Counted from the first letter of the stretch, positions 35,276 through 45,495 are shown. The stretch is DNA of 64,000 nucleotides from CAYUJH01 sp964394585 (GCA_964394585.1 CAYMYI010000004.1:1-64000); one strand, 5' to 3'. Notes: generated by a model not told the origin, from the letters alone. Numbers and translations: made by a program.

Positions 35276-35983
35276 TTAGTCGATATTTGGCTGCCGGAAA
35301 AGTAGCGGTTCTGTTTCGTCGTTCATGTCGAACATGAGGGCGGATAGATAGCCCATGCCACGGCGTTCTTGATATACACAGCCTGAGTCAAGCAGGTAAT
35401 TACTTCCAATTCGTAAAGGAGCATAGGGTTTTGGCTGATGCCCTATAATCTGTACTATATGAGGGATTTCTGCCAATACATCTTTATTGAAAAAATAAGG
35501 TTTTGCTACGGCTTGCCGGGCTTCTAGGCAATACTGGAGGTGATATTGGTTTTCGCGATACCAATGCGTGCTGATTCCTCCGTGTGTGAGTAGTAGTCGT
35601 TTTCCGTACCCTGTGGGTAATAGTATGTATTCGGGAAAATGCTCAAAAAACTCACTCATTTCATATAGCACCGTTTCAATTTTTTTTCCTGATTTAAGAA
35701 ATAGAGTCTGAGCGATTGACTTTTCTGTAGTTTTTCCGCCTTGTTCTTCCCACTTGTTCCTATACAACGAAGAATTTCGAAACATGCAATAAAACTCATG
35801 GTTTCCTTTTAGGCATTCATAGCCTCCTGCTCGGATGAACTGATATACTTCATAAGAGCGAGGCCCTTTGTTGATTAAATCGCCTAAGAAGATAATTCGG
35901 TTTTCTTGCTTCGGAATTTTCTCTAGCAATGCCAGCATGCTATAGTAGCAACCGTGCACATCACCTATTAAGGTTAAAAACAT
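35276..35983 (-). CDS. Metallophosphoesterase (PrpE/ApaH-like)
   Basis: A 235-residue calcineurin-like phosphoesterase. Motifs in order are GDVHG (7-11), GDLINKGP (34-41) and GNHE (60-63), then the later His sites in LLTHGG and IIGHQP. The second motif is GDxxDRGP in most relatives; here NK replaces DR. Members hydrolyse phosphoproteins or diadenosine tetraphosphate; which applies is not clear. It lies 43 bases after the GWxTD gene on the same strand. Confidence 0.85.
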   Translation of the reverse strand: MFLTLIGDVHGCYYSMLALLEKIPKQENRIIFLGDLINKGPRSYEVYQFIRAGGYECLKGNHEFYCMFRNSSLYRNKWEEQGGKTTEKSIAQTLFLKSGKKIETVLYEMSEFFEHFPEYILLPTGYGKRLLLTHGGISTHWYRENQYHLQYCLEARQAVAKPYFFNKDVLAEIPHIVQIIGHQPKPYAPLRIGSNYLLDSGCVYQERRGMGYLSALMFDMNDETEPLLFRQPNID

Positions 35984-36026
35984 ATACTATGCGAAGCGAA
36001 TGGATAATAAATGAGAAATCTGAATA

Positions 36027-37187
36027 CTAACGTACTAATCCGCTACGCCACAGTTCAATGGTATTTTTCCATGGCGTTTTGTAGCGGTTATCGCGGATGA
36101 GCTCGTAGTGCGATCCACTAAACTGGTTGTCTTTCTTTTCAAAAGTAAATACAACACCTTGCTGGCTACTGGGCGAACCATAAATCCATTGCAGTTGGTC
36201 GGTAGTAGTTAATACGCGGTCAGGTTTCCCAAATACAATATAGATAATACCTCGATCGGTTTTCCAGCCTTGTTTATAGCCTGTAAAAAGGGCATTTGCA
36301 TACGAAACGCGCTGGAAGTATCGCTTTATTACTTTGCGGGCGTTATCAGGCGAACCGCCTAAGGTGAGCCAGAACTTATCGAGTTCTGGTTTAGGTTCGC
36401 GCACCCCTCGGAGGGTTTTTGTTTCGCTTTGAGTAGAGATATAAAGCATCGGCTCAACTACATGCGTAATTTTCTGAAATTTAGGGTAATCGGCAGGGAC
36501 TACTTTAATGCCAAAACCAAGCTGAGAGCTGGTATCGGTTTGGGCGAAATACAATGCCGATTGCTCAAGGATAAAAGGTTGGTTGGTTTGTAACTGTAAT
36601 AGTGAGTCTACTTGCATCCCCGCATTGTTAGCGAGTGTAGCATTTACCATTGGGGGAGCACTCGCCCAAAATTCTGCATTCAGTTTATATAAAAACAAGC
36701 GTTGAGTTTGTTCCGATTCAATCACTAACGTATCGCCTGTGTGCACATACGATAGTCGAGTAGGCTGGCTACGGTTGCTTAGGGCAAAAGATAACGCTGG
36801 CTCCGAAGCTCGTAGCACAATGCTACGTTGTGCCAACACTTGCGTCCCTTGCCATATGCGTACCTCGCCTCGTAAGGTTTTGAAACGGTTGGGAGATACT
36901 ACACGGTGAATAATGGCACCATCGTATTGCAACGTATTGGAAGAGGGTAGGAGTAATGAGTCGCTGGCAGTTACTGTGCCGGCATCGTCGGTGAGTTGGT
37001 ATGCCATCGCTAAGGGTTGTCCCGTACGCACCGGTTCGATAATAACGGTAAGTACAGGTTGGTTTGCCGTAAGGCTGGTTTGTATGTTCACTTCGGCATT
37101 GCCAATTTGCGCCATAGTTACGCCTATACTACCTACGTAGGCAGATATGCCTAACAGTATAAATCCTATTTTCTTCAAATGAACCAT
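36027..37187 (-). CDS. GWxTD domain-containing secreted protein
   Basis: A 386-residue protein with a signal peptide (MVHLKKIGFILLGISAYVGSIGVTMAQ). The C-terminal third carries the GWxTD domain: KFWLTLGGSPDNARKVIKRY, then GYKQGWKTDRGIIYIVFGKPD with the namesake GWKTD at about 307-311. The domain is widespread in Bacteroidota and some other phyla, but its function is not known. The upstream beta-rich part resembles Ig-like repeats. It may share a transcript with the metallophosphoesterase gene. Confidence 0.9.
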   Translation of the reverse strand: MVHLKKIGFILLGISAYVGSIGVTMAQIGNAEVNIQTSLTANQPVLTVIIEPVRTGQPLAMAYQLTDDAGTVTASDSLLLPSSNTLQYDGAIIHRVVSPNRFKTLRGEVRIWQGTQVLAQRSIVLRASEPALSFALSNRSQPTRLSYVHTGDTLVIESEQTQRLFLYKLNAEFWASAPPMVNATLANNAGMQVDSLLQLQTNQPFILEQSALYFAQTDTSSQLGFGIKVVPADYPKFQKITHVVEPMLYISTQSETKTLRGVREPKPELDKFWLTLGGSPDNARKVIKRYFQRVSYANALFTGYKQGWKTDRGIIYIVFGKPDRVLTTTDQLQWIYGSPSSQQGVVFTFEKKDNQFSGSHYELIRDNRYKTPWKNTIELWRSGLVR

Positions 37188-37272
37188 AGGCTAAAGAGTT
37201 ATAAACTATCTTTTTATAATAATTACGTGAAAACAGCTAGTACCATGCAAATTGTTTGAGTAGTGTACAGCT

Positions 37273-38922
37273 TTATCGCATCTTTTTATATGTATTAATG
37301 AGTTGATTGGTGGAGGCATCGTGCGAGTTGATGGTATCGTTTCCTTCTAATTCTGGTAAAATATTTTGAGCAAGTTGTTTCCCCAATTCTACTCCCCACT
37401 GATCGAAACTTAAGATATTCCAAATAATTCCTTGTACAAAAATTTTATGTTCATAGATCGCAACTAGCGCACCGAGTGTATGGGGCGTTAGCTTCTTAAA
37501 TAAGATTGAATTGGTAGGGCGGTTTCCTTCAAAAACTTTGTAAGGGGCAATTTGCGTAATTTCCGTATCAGATTTTCCTGTATTCTTTAGCTCTTCTATT
37601 ACTTCTTCTCGTGTTTTACCATTCATGAGTGCTTCGGTTTGCGCAAAAAAGTTTGCCAACAGTTTCGGGTGGTGGTCGCCAATAGGGTTCCAGCTTTGGG
37701 CAGGCGCTAAAAAGTCGCAGGGGATTAGCTTAGTCCCTTGATGGATGAGTTGGTAAAAGGCATGTTGGCCGTTAGTGCCCGGTTCTCCCCACACAATTGG
37801 GCCAGTTTGGTAGTTCACCGGCTTGCCATCGCGCCCTACGTATTTTCCATTACTTTCCATATTGCCTTGCTGAAAGTAGGCGGCAAACCGGTGCATATAC
37901 TGGTCGTAAGGTAGTAAGGCTTCGGTTTCAGCACCAAAAAAGTTGGTGTACCAAATCCCAATAAGGGCAAGCGTTACTGGTATGTTTTCTTCGAGGGGTG
38001 CAGTGCGAAAATGGTTGTCGATTTCATGGGCACCTTCGAGCAGGGCTTCAAAGTTTTCGAACCCAATGCTACAAGCGATGGATAGCCCTATGGCAGACCA
38101 CAGCGAGTACCTGCCGCCTACCCAATCCCAAAAGCGGAACATATTTTCAGGCGCAATGCCAAACTCAGTAACTTTTTCGGTATTGGTTGAGAGTGCCACA
38201 AAATGAGATTTTACGGTGGCTTCATCGTTTGCTTTTGCCAAAAACCATGCTTTTGCTGTGTGGGCATTGGTCATGGTTTCTTGGGTAGTAAATGTTTTAG
38301 AGGCAATGATGAACAAAGTAGTTTCAGGGTCGAGTTGCTTTAAGGTTTCTTGCATATGCGTGCCGTCCACATTCGAGACAAAGTAAGGCGTGATGTGGGG
38401 TTTGCGGAGCGGCTTCAAGGCTTCGGTTACCATCAATGGGCCCAAATCGGATCCTCCTATCCCAATGTTAACAATATTGCGGATAGCTTTGCCGGTATAG
38501 CCCTTCCAAGTTCCGTCGATAACTTTTTGGCTGAATGTTTTCATCTGTGCTAATACCGCATTTACCTCGGGCATTACGTCGTTACCTTCCACAAGCATAG
38601 GCGTATTGGAGCGGTTACGCAATGCTACATGTAAAACCGAACGGTTTTCCGTTTGGTTGATAGCTTCTCCGGAAAACATGGCTTCAATACCCTCGGGAAC
38701 GTTCATTTCTTTGGCAAGTTGCCGCAACAGTTGCAGGGTTTCTTGCGTGATTCGGTTTTTAGAGTAATCAATAAAAATATCGCCTATTTGAGCAGAAAAC
38801 TGTTGGGCACGTTGTGGGTTTTCGGCAAATAATGAGCGCATGTGTATAGATTGCATAGCCGTGTAGTGGCTTTCTAGGGCTTTCCAAGCAGCAGTTGTAG
38901 TAGGGTTTTGGGCTAGTAGCAT
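37273..38922 (-). CDS. pgi: Glucose-6-phosphate isomerase
   Basis: A 549-residue PGI of the E. coli type. Signature blocks are present: VNIGIGGSDLGPLM, the active-site GGRYSLWSAIGLSIA, and QLIHQGTKLIPCDFLAP near the C-terminus. It interconverts glucose 6-phosphate and fructose 6-phosphate in glycolysis. The length and start match the family. It is a single gene with no obvious operon partner. Confidence 0.97.
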   Translation of the reverse strand: MLLAQNPTTTAAWKALESHYTAMQSIHMRSLFAENPQRAQQFSAQIGDIFIDYSKNRITQETLQLLRQLAKEMNVPEGIEAMFSGEAINQTENRSVLHVALRNRSNTPMLVEGNDVMPEVNAVLAQMKTFSQKVIDGTWKGYTGKAIRNIVNIGIGGSDLGPLMVTEALKPLRKPHITPYFVSNVDGTHMQETLKQLDPETTLFIIASKTFTTQETMTNAHTAKAWFLAKANDEATVKSHFVALSTNTEKVTEFGIAPENMFRFWDWVGGRYSLWSAIGLSIACSIGFENFEALLEGAHEIDNHFRTAPLEENIPVTLALIGIWYTNFFGAETEALLPYDQYMHRFAAYFQQGNMESNGKYVGRDGKPVNYQTGPIVWGEPGTNGQHAFYQLIHQGTKLIPCDFLAPAQSWNPIGDHHPKLLANFFAQTEALMNGKTREEVIEELKNTGKSDTEITQIAPYKVFEGNRPTNSILFKKLTPHTLGALVAIYEHKIFVQGIIWNILSFDQWGVELGKQLAQNILPELEGNDTINSHDASTNQLINTYKKMR

Positions 38923-39009
38923 AATGGTAAAAAAATCGAGTTGAAGATTCTGTTTTGTGTGTGAGCAAATATGCCGAAATACTAGGGATTTGGGAAAAGA
39001 AAAAAAGTA

Positions 39010-40578
39010 TTAACTCAGCAAAGCAGGTATAGCAAGGCTAATGGCTATAATTAGAAGAAAGAATACGAGTAATAATCCGTTTTCTTTAGAAAGTAACGAT
39101 TCTGCACCACTTGCCAATGTTTTTTGTTGGCGCTGTGGTGGCACAAGGGTACTCACCAAAGCAGCTACGCTTAGTGTTACTACGGTGCCGATGGCATTCC
39201 ACCAAAACCAAAAAATATTTTCTCCGACAACTAGCCACAAAAACACATTAACGCCTACGCCGGCGACTAACCCGATGTTCATGCCGGTGCTATGGATACG
39301 CTTAAAGCGAACTGCTGCTAGAAAAGTAGCGAGAATAGGTCCATAAAATACCGACCCGATTTTGTTGATGGCTTCGATAACTGTGCTGGCTATATCGCCA
39401 GCAAAAAAGGCAATCACGATGCAAACTACTCCCCAAAACAAGGCAGTTAACTTAGAATAACGCACATACTGAGCAGGGGGGATCTGCTTACCTCGCGTTA
39501 GGAAATCTTCAGTGGTAACGGCACTTAACGAGTTAATGGTAGAGCTTAACGACGACATCGCCGCGGAAAGAATCGCTACGATAAGTATACCAATTACGCC
39601 ATGTGGCAGGTAATCGCGAATAAAGATGGGCATCATTAAATCGGGTTTATCGCTGGGTATCTGTGCAATAAATTCTGGCGTGTTGTAAGCAAATGCTCCT
39701 ACAATTAGCCCCATTATGCAATAACTCAGCGTGATGGGAAATCTAAGCAGCCCATTGTATAGCAGGGTTTTTTTTACGGTAGCTACACTACTTGCCGAAA
39801 GTAGGCGCTGTGCCTGGCTCTGGTCGGTTCCGTAGTACGAAGCATACAAAAAGAAGCCACCCAATACCATAGGTAAGAAACCAAAACTTTCGTCTTTTGA
39901 AAACCCAAGCGATTGAAAATCTACGGCTTGTAAGCGTTCTGTATCAACTTTTGCTAAGAAACTATCCCATCCTCCAATAAAATCAAGCGCAAAAAACAAA
40001 CAGAGCAAAATCCCTCCAAAAAGGATAATCATCTGAATCATATCACCATAGACTACTGCCTTCATCCCTCCTTGGTAACTGTAAATAATCGTGATGACCC
40101 CAATCATGATAATCGTTTGGTACATCGGGATTTCTAACACACTTGCCAGAATCAGTGCGACGGCGTAGATCATGACTGCCGTGGCAAAGGCTCGGCTCAC
40201 CTGAAATACCAAACTGAGAAGCAGGCGGGTAGAGGGGTTGAAACGTTGCTCAAGGGATTCGTAAATGCTTACTACCCCCGATTTGTACAACGTCGGGATG
40301 AGAAACGTGGCGAGGAAAATCATCGCAAGTGGTACGGCAAATTCGTAGCTAAGCCATTGCATGCCTCCTCCTACACGCATTCCTACGAATGCCGGTGCAG
40401 AAATGAAACTGATGGCAGAAAGCTGCGTTGCCATCACCGAAAGGCTCAGAGAAAACCAACCAAATGAGCGGCCTCCTAAAAAGTAATCTCCTTTGTTTTC
40501 TTGCTTTTTAAATAGATAGCCTAGGCTTAAAAATGCAATGGAATAAATGAAAACGATTGCGTAATCTAAAGTATTCAT
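39010..40578 (-). CDS. Sodium:solute symporter (SSF family)
   Basis: A 522-residue protein with about thirteen membrane helices. It shows SSF features: YLFKKQENKGDYFLGGRSFGWFSLSLSVMATQLSA-type start (the segment GDYFLGGRSFGW is typical), YQGGMKAVVYGDMIQ and AILSAAMSSLSSTINSLSAV. SSF proteins couple Na+ entry to uptake of sugars, amino acids, vitamins or sialic acid. The substrate is not apparent and the adjacent genes (pgi and an epimerase) do not settle it. Confidence 0.92.
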   Translation of the reverse strand: MNTLDYAIVFIYSIAFLSLGYLFKKQENKGDYFLGGRSFGWFSLSLSVMATQLSAISFISAPAFVGMRVGGGMQWLSYEFAVPLAMIFLATFLIPTLYKSGVVSIYESLEQRFNPSTRLLLSLVFQVSRAFATAVMIYAVALILASVLEIPMYQTIIMIGVITIIYSYQGGMKAVVYGDMIQMIILFGGILLCLFFALDFIGGWDSFLAKVDTERLQAVDFQSLGFSKDESFGFLPMVLGGFFLYASYYGTDQSQAQRLLSASSVATVKKTLLYNGLLRFPITLSYCIMGLIVGAFAYNTPEFIAQIPSDKPDLMMPIFIRDYLPHGVIGILIVAILSAAMSSLSSTINSLSAVTTEDFLTRGKQIPPAQYVRYSKLTALFWGVVCIVIAFFAGDIASTVIEAINKIGSVFYGPILATFLAAVRFKRIHSTGMNIGLVAGVGVNVFLWLVVGENIFWFWWNAIGTVVTLSVAALVSTLVPPQRQQKTLASGAESLLSKENGLLLVFFLLIIAISLAIPALLS

Positions 40579-40732
40579 GATAGTGATGTGGTTTTTTGAT
40601 GTGTCCGTTTTTCTGAAAAGTTAGAAAAATTTTGCTGAAGCCTTCAATACCGGAAATACTGACGAGTATCATCGTTCAGTTGGCTGTCATCTGTTAAATT
40701 CGTGTTCTGCAAACTTCAAAAACTGAAAAACT

Positions 40733-41149
40733 ATGATTCCTACTCACATTGAACACATCGGGATTGCTGTGGAAAACTTAGAAGAGTCCATAGCTTATTA
40801 CGAAAACGTACTTGGACTAACATGCTATGCGATTGAAGAAGTGGCTGACCAAAAAGTGAAAACAGCCTTTTTCCAAGTAGGGCAAACCAAGCTAGAGTTG
40901 CTAGAAAGTACCGACCCGGAAGGGCCTATCGGAAAATTTATCGCCAAGAAAGGGCAAGGAGTACACCATGTTGCCTTTGCCGTAAAGGGTATTGAACAAC
41001 GCCTTGCCGAAGTAGCCGAAAAAGGGGTACGCCTTATTGATGAAACCCCCCGCCCAGGAGCCGAAGGGTTGAACATCGCTTTTTTGCACCCTAAATCGAC
41101 ACACGGAGTACTCACCGAGTTTTGCGAAAAGCCTACAAACGAAGCGTAA
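40733..41149 (+). CDS. mce: Methylmalonyl-CoA epimerase
   Basis: A 138-residue glyoxalase-fold protein. THIEHIGIAVENLEESI carries the first metal ligand (His8), and GQGVHHVAFAVKGI and HPKSTHGVLTEFCE fit the later metal and active sites of methylmalonyl-CoA epimerase. It interconverts the R and S forms of methylmalonyl-CoA in propionate metabolism. No mutase gene is in the window. It converges with the HAD gene (11-base gap). Confidence 0.93.
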   Translation: MIPTHIEHIGIAVENLEESIAYYENVLGLTCYAIEEVADQKVKTAFFQVGQTKLELLESTDPEGPIGKFIAKKGQGVHHVAFAVKGIEQRLAEVAEKGVRLIDETPRPGAEGLNIAFLHPKSTHGVLTEFCEKPTNEA

Positions 41150-41160
41150 TGAAACCCTAC

Positions 41161-41847
41161 CTACACATATTGTAGTAATTCGCTGATGGTATGCAACTGC
41201 CTAAAGTTAGGATGGTCAAGGTTTACTTCCGCTTTTTCGTGTTCCCATGTGGTGTGGTAAGGTACGTGGAACCCAAAGCCTCCTACGTTGAGTACCGGTA
41301 CAATATCGGATTTTACAGAATTGCCCACCATCAAAAAATGCTGAGGGGAAATATCGAGGTGGGCAATGAGTTTTTCATATTCCGATTCTTTCTTTTCTGA
41401 AACAATTTCGATGTGGTGGAAATACGCAGCCAATCCAGATTTTAGCAATTTTCGCTCTTGATCGAGCAAGTCGCCTTTCGTTGCCATTACTAGCCGATAT
41501 TTACCTTGCAACGCTTTTAGAACATCTTCCACGCCATCGAGTAATACCACTGGCTTTTGCAGCATATCGCGTCCAATCTCGATAGCCTGGGCAATTACAT
41601 CGGGGCTAATATTGCGGCCTGATACTTCTAAAGCCGTTTCTACCATTGAAAGCATAAAGCTTTTAATGCCATAGCCATATAAAGGTAAGTTTTCAATTTC
41701 GATGCGAAACAGTTCCTTGGCTACGCTATGTTGAGGGAGGTATCCTTCTAACAATTCACAAAATCGTTCTTCTGCTTCGCGAAAGTACGGTTCGTTTACC
41801 CAAAGGGTATCGTCGGCATCAAAAGCAATTACGCGTATATCGTGCAT
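41161..41847 (-). CDS. HAD-family hydrolase
   Basis: A 228-residue HAD protein. Motif I is DADDT (residues 10-14), motif II ATKGD, motif III a Lys in VSEKKE, and motif IV GNSVKSD. A four-helix cap of the type between motifs I and II is suggested by residues 20-90. It is probably a small-molecule phosphatase; YjjG-like nucleotidase and phosphoglycolate phosphatase are both possible. It converges with the epimerase gene. Confidence 0.87.
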   Translation of the reverse strand: MHDIRVIAFDADDTLWVNEPYFREAEERFCELLEGYLPQHSVAKELFRIEIENLPLYGYGIKSFMLSMVETALEVSGRNISPDVIAQAIEIGRDMLQKPVVLLDGVEDVLKALQGKYRLVMATKGDLLDQERKLLKSGLAAYFHHIEIVSEKKESEYEKLIAHLDISPQHFLMVGNSVKSDIVPVLNVGGFGFHVPYHTTWEHEKAEVNLDHPNFRQLHTISELLQYV

Positions 41848-41989
41848 AGGTATGGTAAGTTTTTAAGATGATGAAAGAAAGGAGTAATCTACAATGCAAT
41901 TCACAGAAATGTCAATACGATAGTCTTTGCAGAAACAATGGTTTTTCTAAATTGCATTTCTATCTGTGAACTCTTAACACCATATATTT

Positions 41990-42847
41990 ATGAAAATTGC
42001 GATTACTGCCGCAAGCGGTCAGTTAGGGGCTGCCATTACACAAAGCGTACAGCAAAAAGTAGGGGAAGATCAAGTAATTGCCGTGGCACGTACCCCTGAA
42101 AAAGTGCAGCAACTAGGCATAGAGATACGTCAAGGGGATTATAACCAGCCAGAAATTATGCAAAAGGCGTTTGAAGGAGTCGATACGGTTTTGCTAGTTT
42201 CCGGAAACGACTTCCCCGAACTGCGCATAAAGCAACACATTGCCTGTATAGAAGCCGCCAAAGCAGCCGGCGTGAAAAAAGTGGTATATACCAGCATTGT
42301 AGGCAGAGAAAAGAAAAACACGTTTAGTGATGTGATTATTAGCAACCGCGAGACTGAGAAATATTTGCGGGCTAGCGGCCTCGATTGGGTCATTGGGCGG
42401 AACAGTTTGTACGCCGAACCCGACCTAGACTTTGTAGAGTATTACTTAAAAACGGGAAAGATTGTCAACAGTGCGGGTAACGGAAAATGTGCCTACACCA
42501 CACGCGACGAGCTAGCGGCAGCCTACACTGAATTGATTACCAACGAGGCACACAGCCAACAAACGTATTTTTTGGGAGGCAATGAGGCTATCACACAACA
42601 AGAATTGGCAGATATTATCAGCGAAATTTACCAACGCCCAGTAGTTTTCGAAGACGTAGAACCAGAAATATACACGCGCTCGAGTATGGAGCGAATGGGA
42701 ACCTACATGGGGCGCATTATCGGCGGGATTTATGAAGGGATACGGCAAGGAGCCTTTAACTTCATGTCAGATTTTGAGCAAATTGTAGGGCGACCGCATA
42801 TTACCATGCGGGAGTTTTACGCGAAAAACAAAATTGATTTCGAGTAA
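41990..42847 (+). CDS. NmrA/QOR2-like NAD(P)H-dependent reductase
   Basis: A 285-residue atypical SDR. It starts with the nucleotide-binding KIAITAASGQLGAAI and has VARTPEKVQQLGIEIRQGDY, VYTSIVGR, and the WVIGRNSLYAEP motif near the active site. This is the layout of E. coli QorB (quinone oxidoreductase 2). It likely reduces quinones or enones with NAD(P)H. Unlike the broken reductase at 5268-6117 this gene is intact. Confidence 0.88.
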   Translation: MKIAITAASGQLGAAITQSVQQKVGEDQVIAVARTPEKVQQLGIEIRQGDYNQPEIMQKAFEGVDTVLLVSGNDFPELRIKQHIACIEAAKAAGVKKVVYTSIVGREKKNTFSDVIISNRETEKYLRASGLDWVIGRNSLYAEPDLDFVEYYLKTGKIVNSAGNGKCAYTTRDELAAAYTELITNEAHSQQTYFLGGNEAITQQELADIISEIYQRPVVFEDVEPEIYTRSSMERMGTYMGRIIGGIYEGIRQGAFNFMSDFEQIVGRPHITMREFYAKNKIDFE

Positions 42848-42853
42848 TACACT

Positions 42854-42910
42854 AAAAAAACTATCCCAAATGGTAGGCGAGGCGCAACCTTACCATGCAA
42901 TTTGGGATAG
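42854..42910 (-). terminator. Rho-independent terminator of the alpha-amylase gene
   Basis: CTATCCCAAAT and ATTTGGGATAG pair at the base of a long hairpin, and TGGTA/TACCA pair further in. On the minus strand it is followed by seven T residues (A-run 42854-42860). Confidence 0.75.
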
Positions 42911-42933
42911 CCATATGGCTTGTATTCTATAGG

Positions 42934-44766
42934 TTATGGAGTATTTTTTAGCTCGAAAATGAAACTCCCTAACGGCGGTACTTGCAATGGGATGCCCTCT
43001 TCAGTAACAGCGATGCTCTCAGAAGTACCCATTACCCCTTGTGCGTTCAGGTTACCCAGTTGCTTTTGAGCCAACGCCAACGCATTCGGCGGAATTTGTA
43101 AACTGAAAGTAGCCGATTCGGTCCGGCTAAAATTGGTTACTACGAGCAAACACTGAGCGTCGGTAAAACGCAAATAACTGTACACTTTGTCGGTATATCC
43201 TTCGGTTTGGGCATTGGCAATTTGCAAGTCGTACAAATCCCCTTTGGCAATCGCTTCATTACTTGTTGAAAAATTAAGAAGTTCGCCATAAAATGCTCTC
43301 AGTTGTTGGGCGTTTTCATCGAGTTGCCCCCCATCGAAAGCGCCGCCATTCATCCATTGTTGGTGTTTGGGCACGCCCCAATAATCAAAAATAGTCGTTC
43401 TTCCATCTTCGCCCCCAAAACCTTCGTCGCCAAGCCCGGGTTCGCCTACTTCTTGCCCAAAGTAAATCATAGTAGGGCCGGTGAAGAGCGTAGCCGTTAC
43501 TACCATAGCAGGCAAAGCATTTTCAGGAGTTTGAGCAAAATCGGCAGAAGCAATCCGTTGTTCGTCGTGGTTTTCTAAAAACCGTAACATTTGGCGGTTA
43601 TACCCGCGTAGACTTTGCCAAATTTGGGGTAAGTTATGTGTGCTTCCTTTCTGTTGTACAATGTATTTGAGCGAGTCGTACAGTTGTACTTTATCGTATA
43701 GGAAATCGAACTTTCCTTCGTCGAGGTATGCTCCGTAGCGAGCAGGGTTATAAATTTCTGCGATAAACTGAATTTGTGGGCGTTTTTGCTTCACTTGCGG
43801 GATTACCCATTTCCAGAACGCTACGGGCACCATCTCTGCCATATCGCAACGGAAGCCATCAACTCCTTTTTCAGCCCAATAGAGCAAAATATTCAGCATT
43901 TTTTTCCAGGTATCGGGTACAGGCTGGAAATACTCTTTTTCCCCATTTTGGTAGTCTACACCATAGTTTAATTTCACCGTTTCGAACCAATCGTTGATTG
44001 AAGGCGTGGCACTGAATACGTTGTTGCCAGTTGCTTTGGCAGGGTTTTCGGCAAATTTCCCATCTTCAGTAGCAAATGTGTTAGCTTCTCCGAGGGGGTC
44101 ATACCCTTCGGGTATTTGCAGCGCTTCTCCGGGCAGGTAATAAAAATTATTATTGGCATTAAATGCTACGGACGTATCATCCGTTTCGCCGAAATCGCTA
44201 ACCCCTTCTGGTTTGGCATCTGACTGATAGAATCTTGCAACATGGTTGGGTACAAAATCGATAATCACTTTCATGCCTTGTTCGTGTGTACGCTGCACCA
44301 AAGCTTCAAATTCTTGCAGGCGCGAAGCTGGATCTTCGGCAAGGTCGGGGTTTACATCGTAATAATCTTTGATGGCATATGGAGAGCCGGCTCTTCCTTT
44401 GATTACGTCGGCATCGTCGAGGGGAATGCCCAAGTGGGTGTAATCTGCCATAATCGCATGTTCAAGCACGCCGGTGTACCATACATGGGTTACCCCCAAC
44501 GCACGGAGCGATTGCAAGGCAGCATCGTTAATATCGTTGAATTTACCGACCCCATTTTCCTCTTTTGTACCATATTTCTGATTGTTTGCTACCTTATTTC
44601 CAAAAAGTCGCGTCATCATCTGATACACTACTATTTTTTCGTCATTTCCCTTTTCAGTTAAGTAGTTAGAATCGGCAGGGTCAGCCGTTACGGTTTCTTT
44701 CTGAGGAGTGCTACAACCGCCTAAGCATAGCGCCAGAACTCCAAGATAAGTCATCAGTTTTTTCAT
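42934..44766 (-). CDS. Alpha-amylase family glycoside hydrolase lipoprotein
   Basis: A 610-residue GH13 enzyme with a lipoprotein signal peptide ending at Cys18 (LGGC). Catalytic regions are in place: VIIDFVPNHV (168-177), GFRCDMAEM with the nucleophile Asp308, FIAEIYN with the acid/base Glu337, and ENHDE with Asp401. The C-terminal ~110 residues form a beta domain. It should break alpha-glucans in the periplasm or at the outer surface. No Sus cluster is adjacent. Confidence 0.94.
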   Translation of the reverse strand: MKKLMTYLGVLALCLGGCSTPQKETVTADPADSNYLTEKGNDEKIVVYQMMTRLFGNKVANNQKYGTKEENGVGKFNDINDAALQSLRALGVTHVWYTGVLEHAIMADYTHLGIPLDDADVIKGRAGSPYAIKDYYDVNPDLAEDPASRLQEFEALVQRTHEQGMKVIIDFVPNHVARFYQSDAKPEGVSDFGETDDTSVAFNANNNFYYLPGEALQIPEGYDPLGEANTFATEDGKFAENPAKATGNNVFSATPSINDWFETVKLNYGVDYQNGEKEYFQPVPDTWKKMLNILLYWAEKGVDGFRCDMAEMVPVAFWKWVIPQVKQKRPQIQFIAEIYNPARYGAYLDEGKFDFLYDKVQLYDSLKYIVQQKGSTHNLPQIWQSLRGYNRQMLRFLENHDEQRIASADFAQTPENALPAMVVTATLFTGPTMIYFGQEVGEPGLGDEGFGGEDGRTTIFDYWGVPKHQQWMNGGAFDGGQLDENAQQLRAFYGELLNFSTSNEAIAKGDLYDLQIANAQTEGYTDKVYSYLRFTDAQCLLVVTNFSRTESATFSLQIPPNALALAQKQLGNLNAQGVMGTSESIAVTEEGIPLQVPPLGSFIFELKNTP

Positions 44767-44967
44767 AAAAAAATAGTTAAATGAGGGGATATTACGTATA
44801 GAGAGTAGTAAAATACAAACGCTTTTTGAAATGATATTTAGAATTAAACTTACAGAAAAGCGTGCGTTTTTCCTCGATTTAACGTCTGTTAGTAGCGCAT
44901 TTTTAGGGAAAATGAACTTTTAGATTTTTCTTTGAGAAAATATTGAAAATCAAACACATTAATAATT

Positions 44968-45495
44968 ATGAGAAAAATCATGAGCATATTGGCACTAGTA
45001 GGTTTGTTGGCCGCTTGCCAATCGAAGCAACAAGGCGAAGCTACTGCTGAAAGCAATACTGAAAATACTACAGAAACCGTAGCGACTACAGAACAAGAAA
45101 CGCCCACCGAGTTTGGGGAGTCTGTCGACGAGGCAGCGGCTATTTCGCTGACCGATTTGGAAACTATGATGGCGGAAAAAGAATTGGCAGAAGGGGTAGT
45201 AGTAAGTGGAAAAGTGACGGCTGTTTGCCAGAAAAAAGGCTGCTGGATGACCCTAGAAAAGCCAAACGGCGATGAGATGCGTGTAACTTTTAAAGATTAT
45301 GCCCTGTTTATGCCGTTCGATCTTGCCGGTAAAGAGGTTGTAATCCGTGGAAAAGCTGAAAAGAGCGTTACGCCTGTAGAGGATTTGAAGCACTTTGCCG
45401 AAGATGCCGGAAAAAGTGCCGAAGAAATTGCAGCAATCACCGAAGATGAAATCAACCTGAAGTTTGAAGCCGATGGCGTTGTGATAAAGCAATAG
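44968..45495 (+). CDS. DUF4920 family lipoprotein
   Basis: A 175-residue lipoprotein; the lipobox LAAC ends at Cys17, followed by a Thr/Glu-rich spacer to about residue 50. The DUF4920 core reads VSGKVTAVCQKKGCWMTLE, then VTFKDYALFMPFDLAGKEVVIRG. The two conserved Cys residues (Cys82/Cys87 region) are suggestive of metal or redox chemistry, but no function is established. The same family is common in Bacteroidota. Confidence 0.9.
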   Translation: MRKIMSILALVGLLAACQSKQQGEATAESNTENTTETVATTEQETPTEFGESVDEAAAISLTDLETMMAEKELAEGVVVSGKVTAVCQKKGCWMTLEKPNGDEMRVTFKDYALFMPFDLAGKEVVIRGKAEKSVTPVEDLKHFAEDAGKSAEEIAAITEDEINLKFEADGVVIKQ

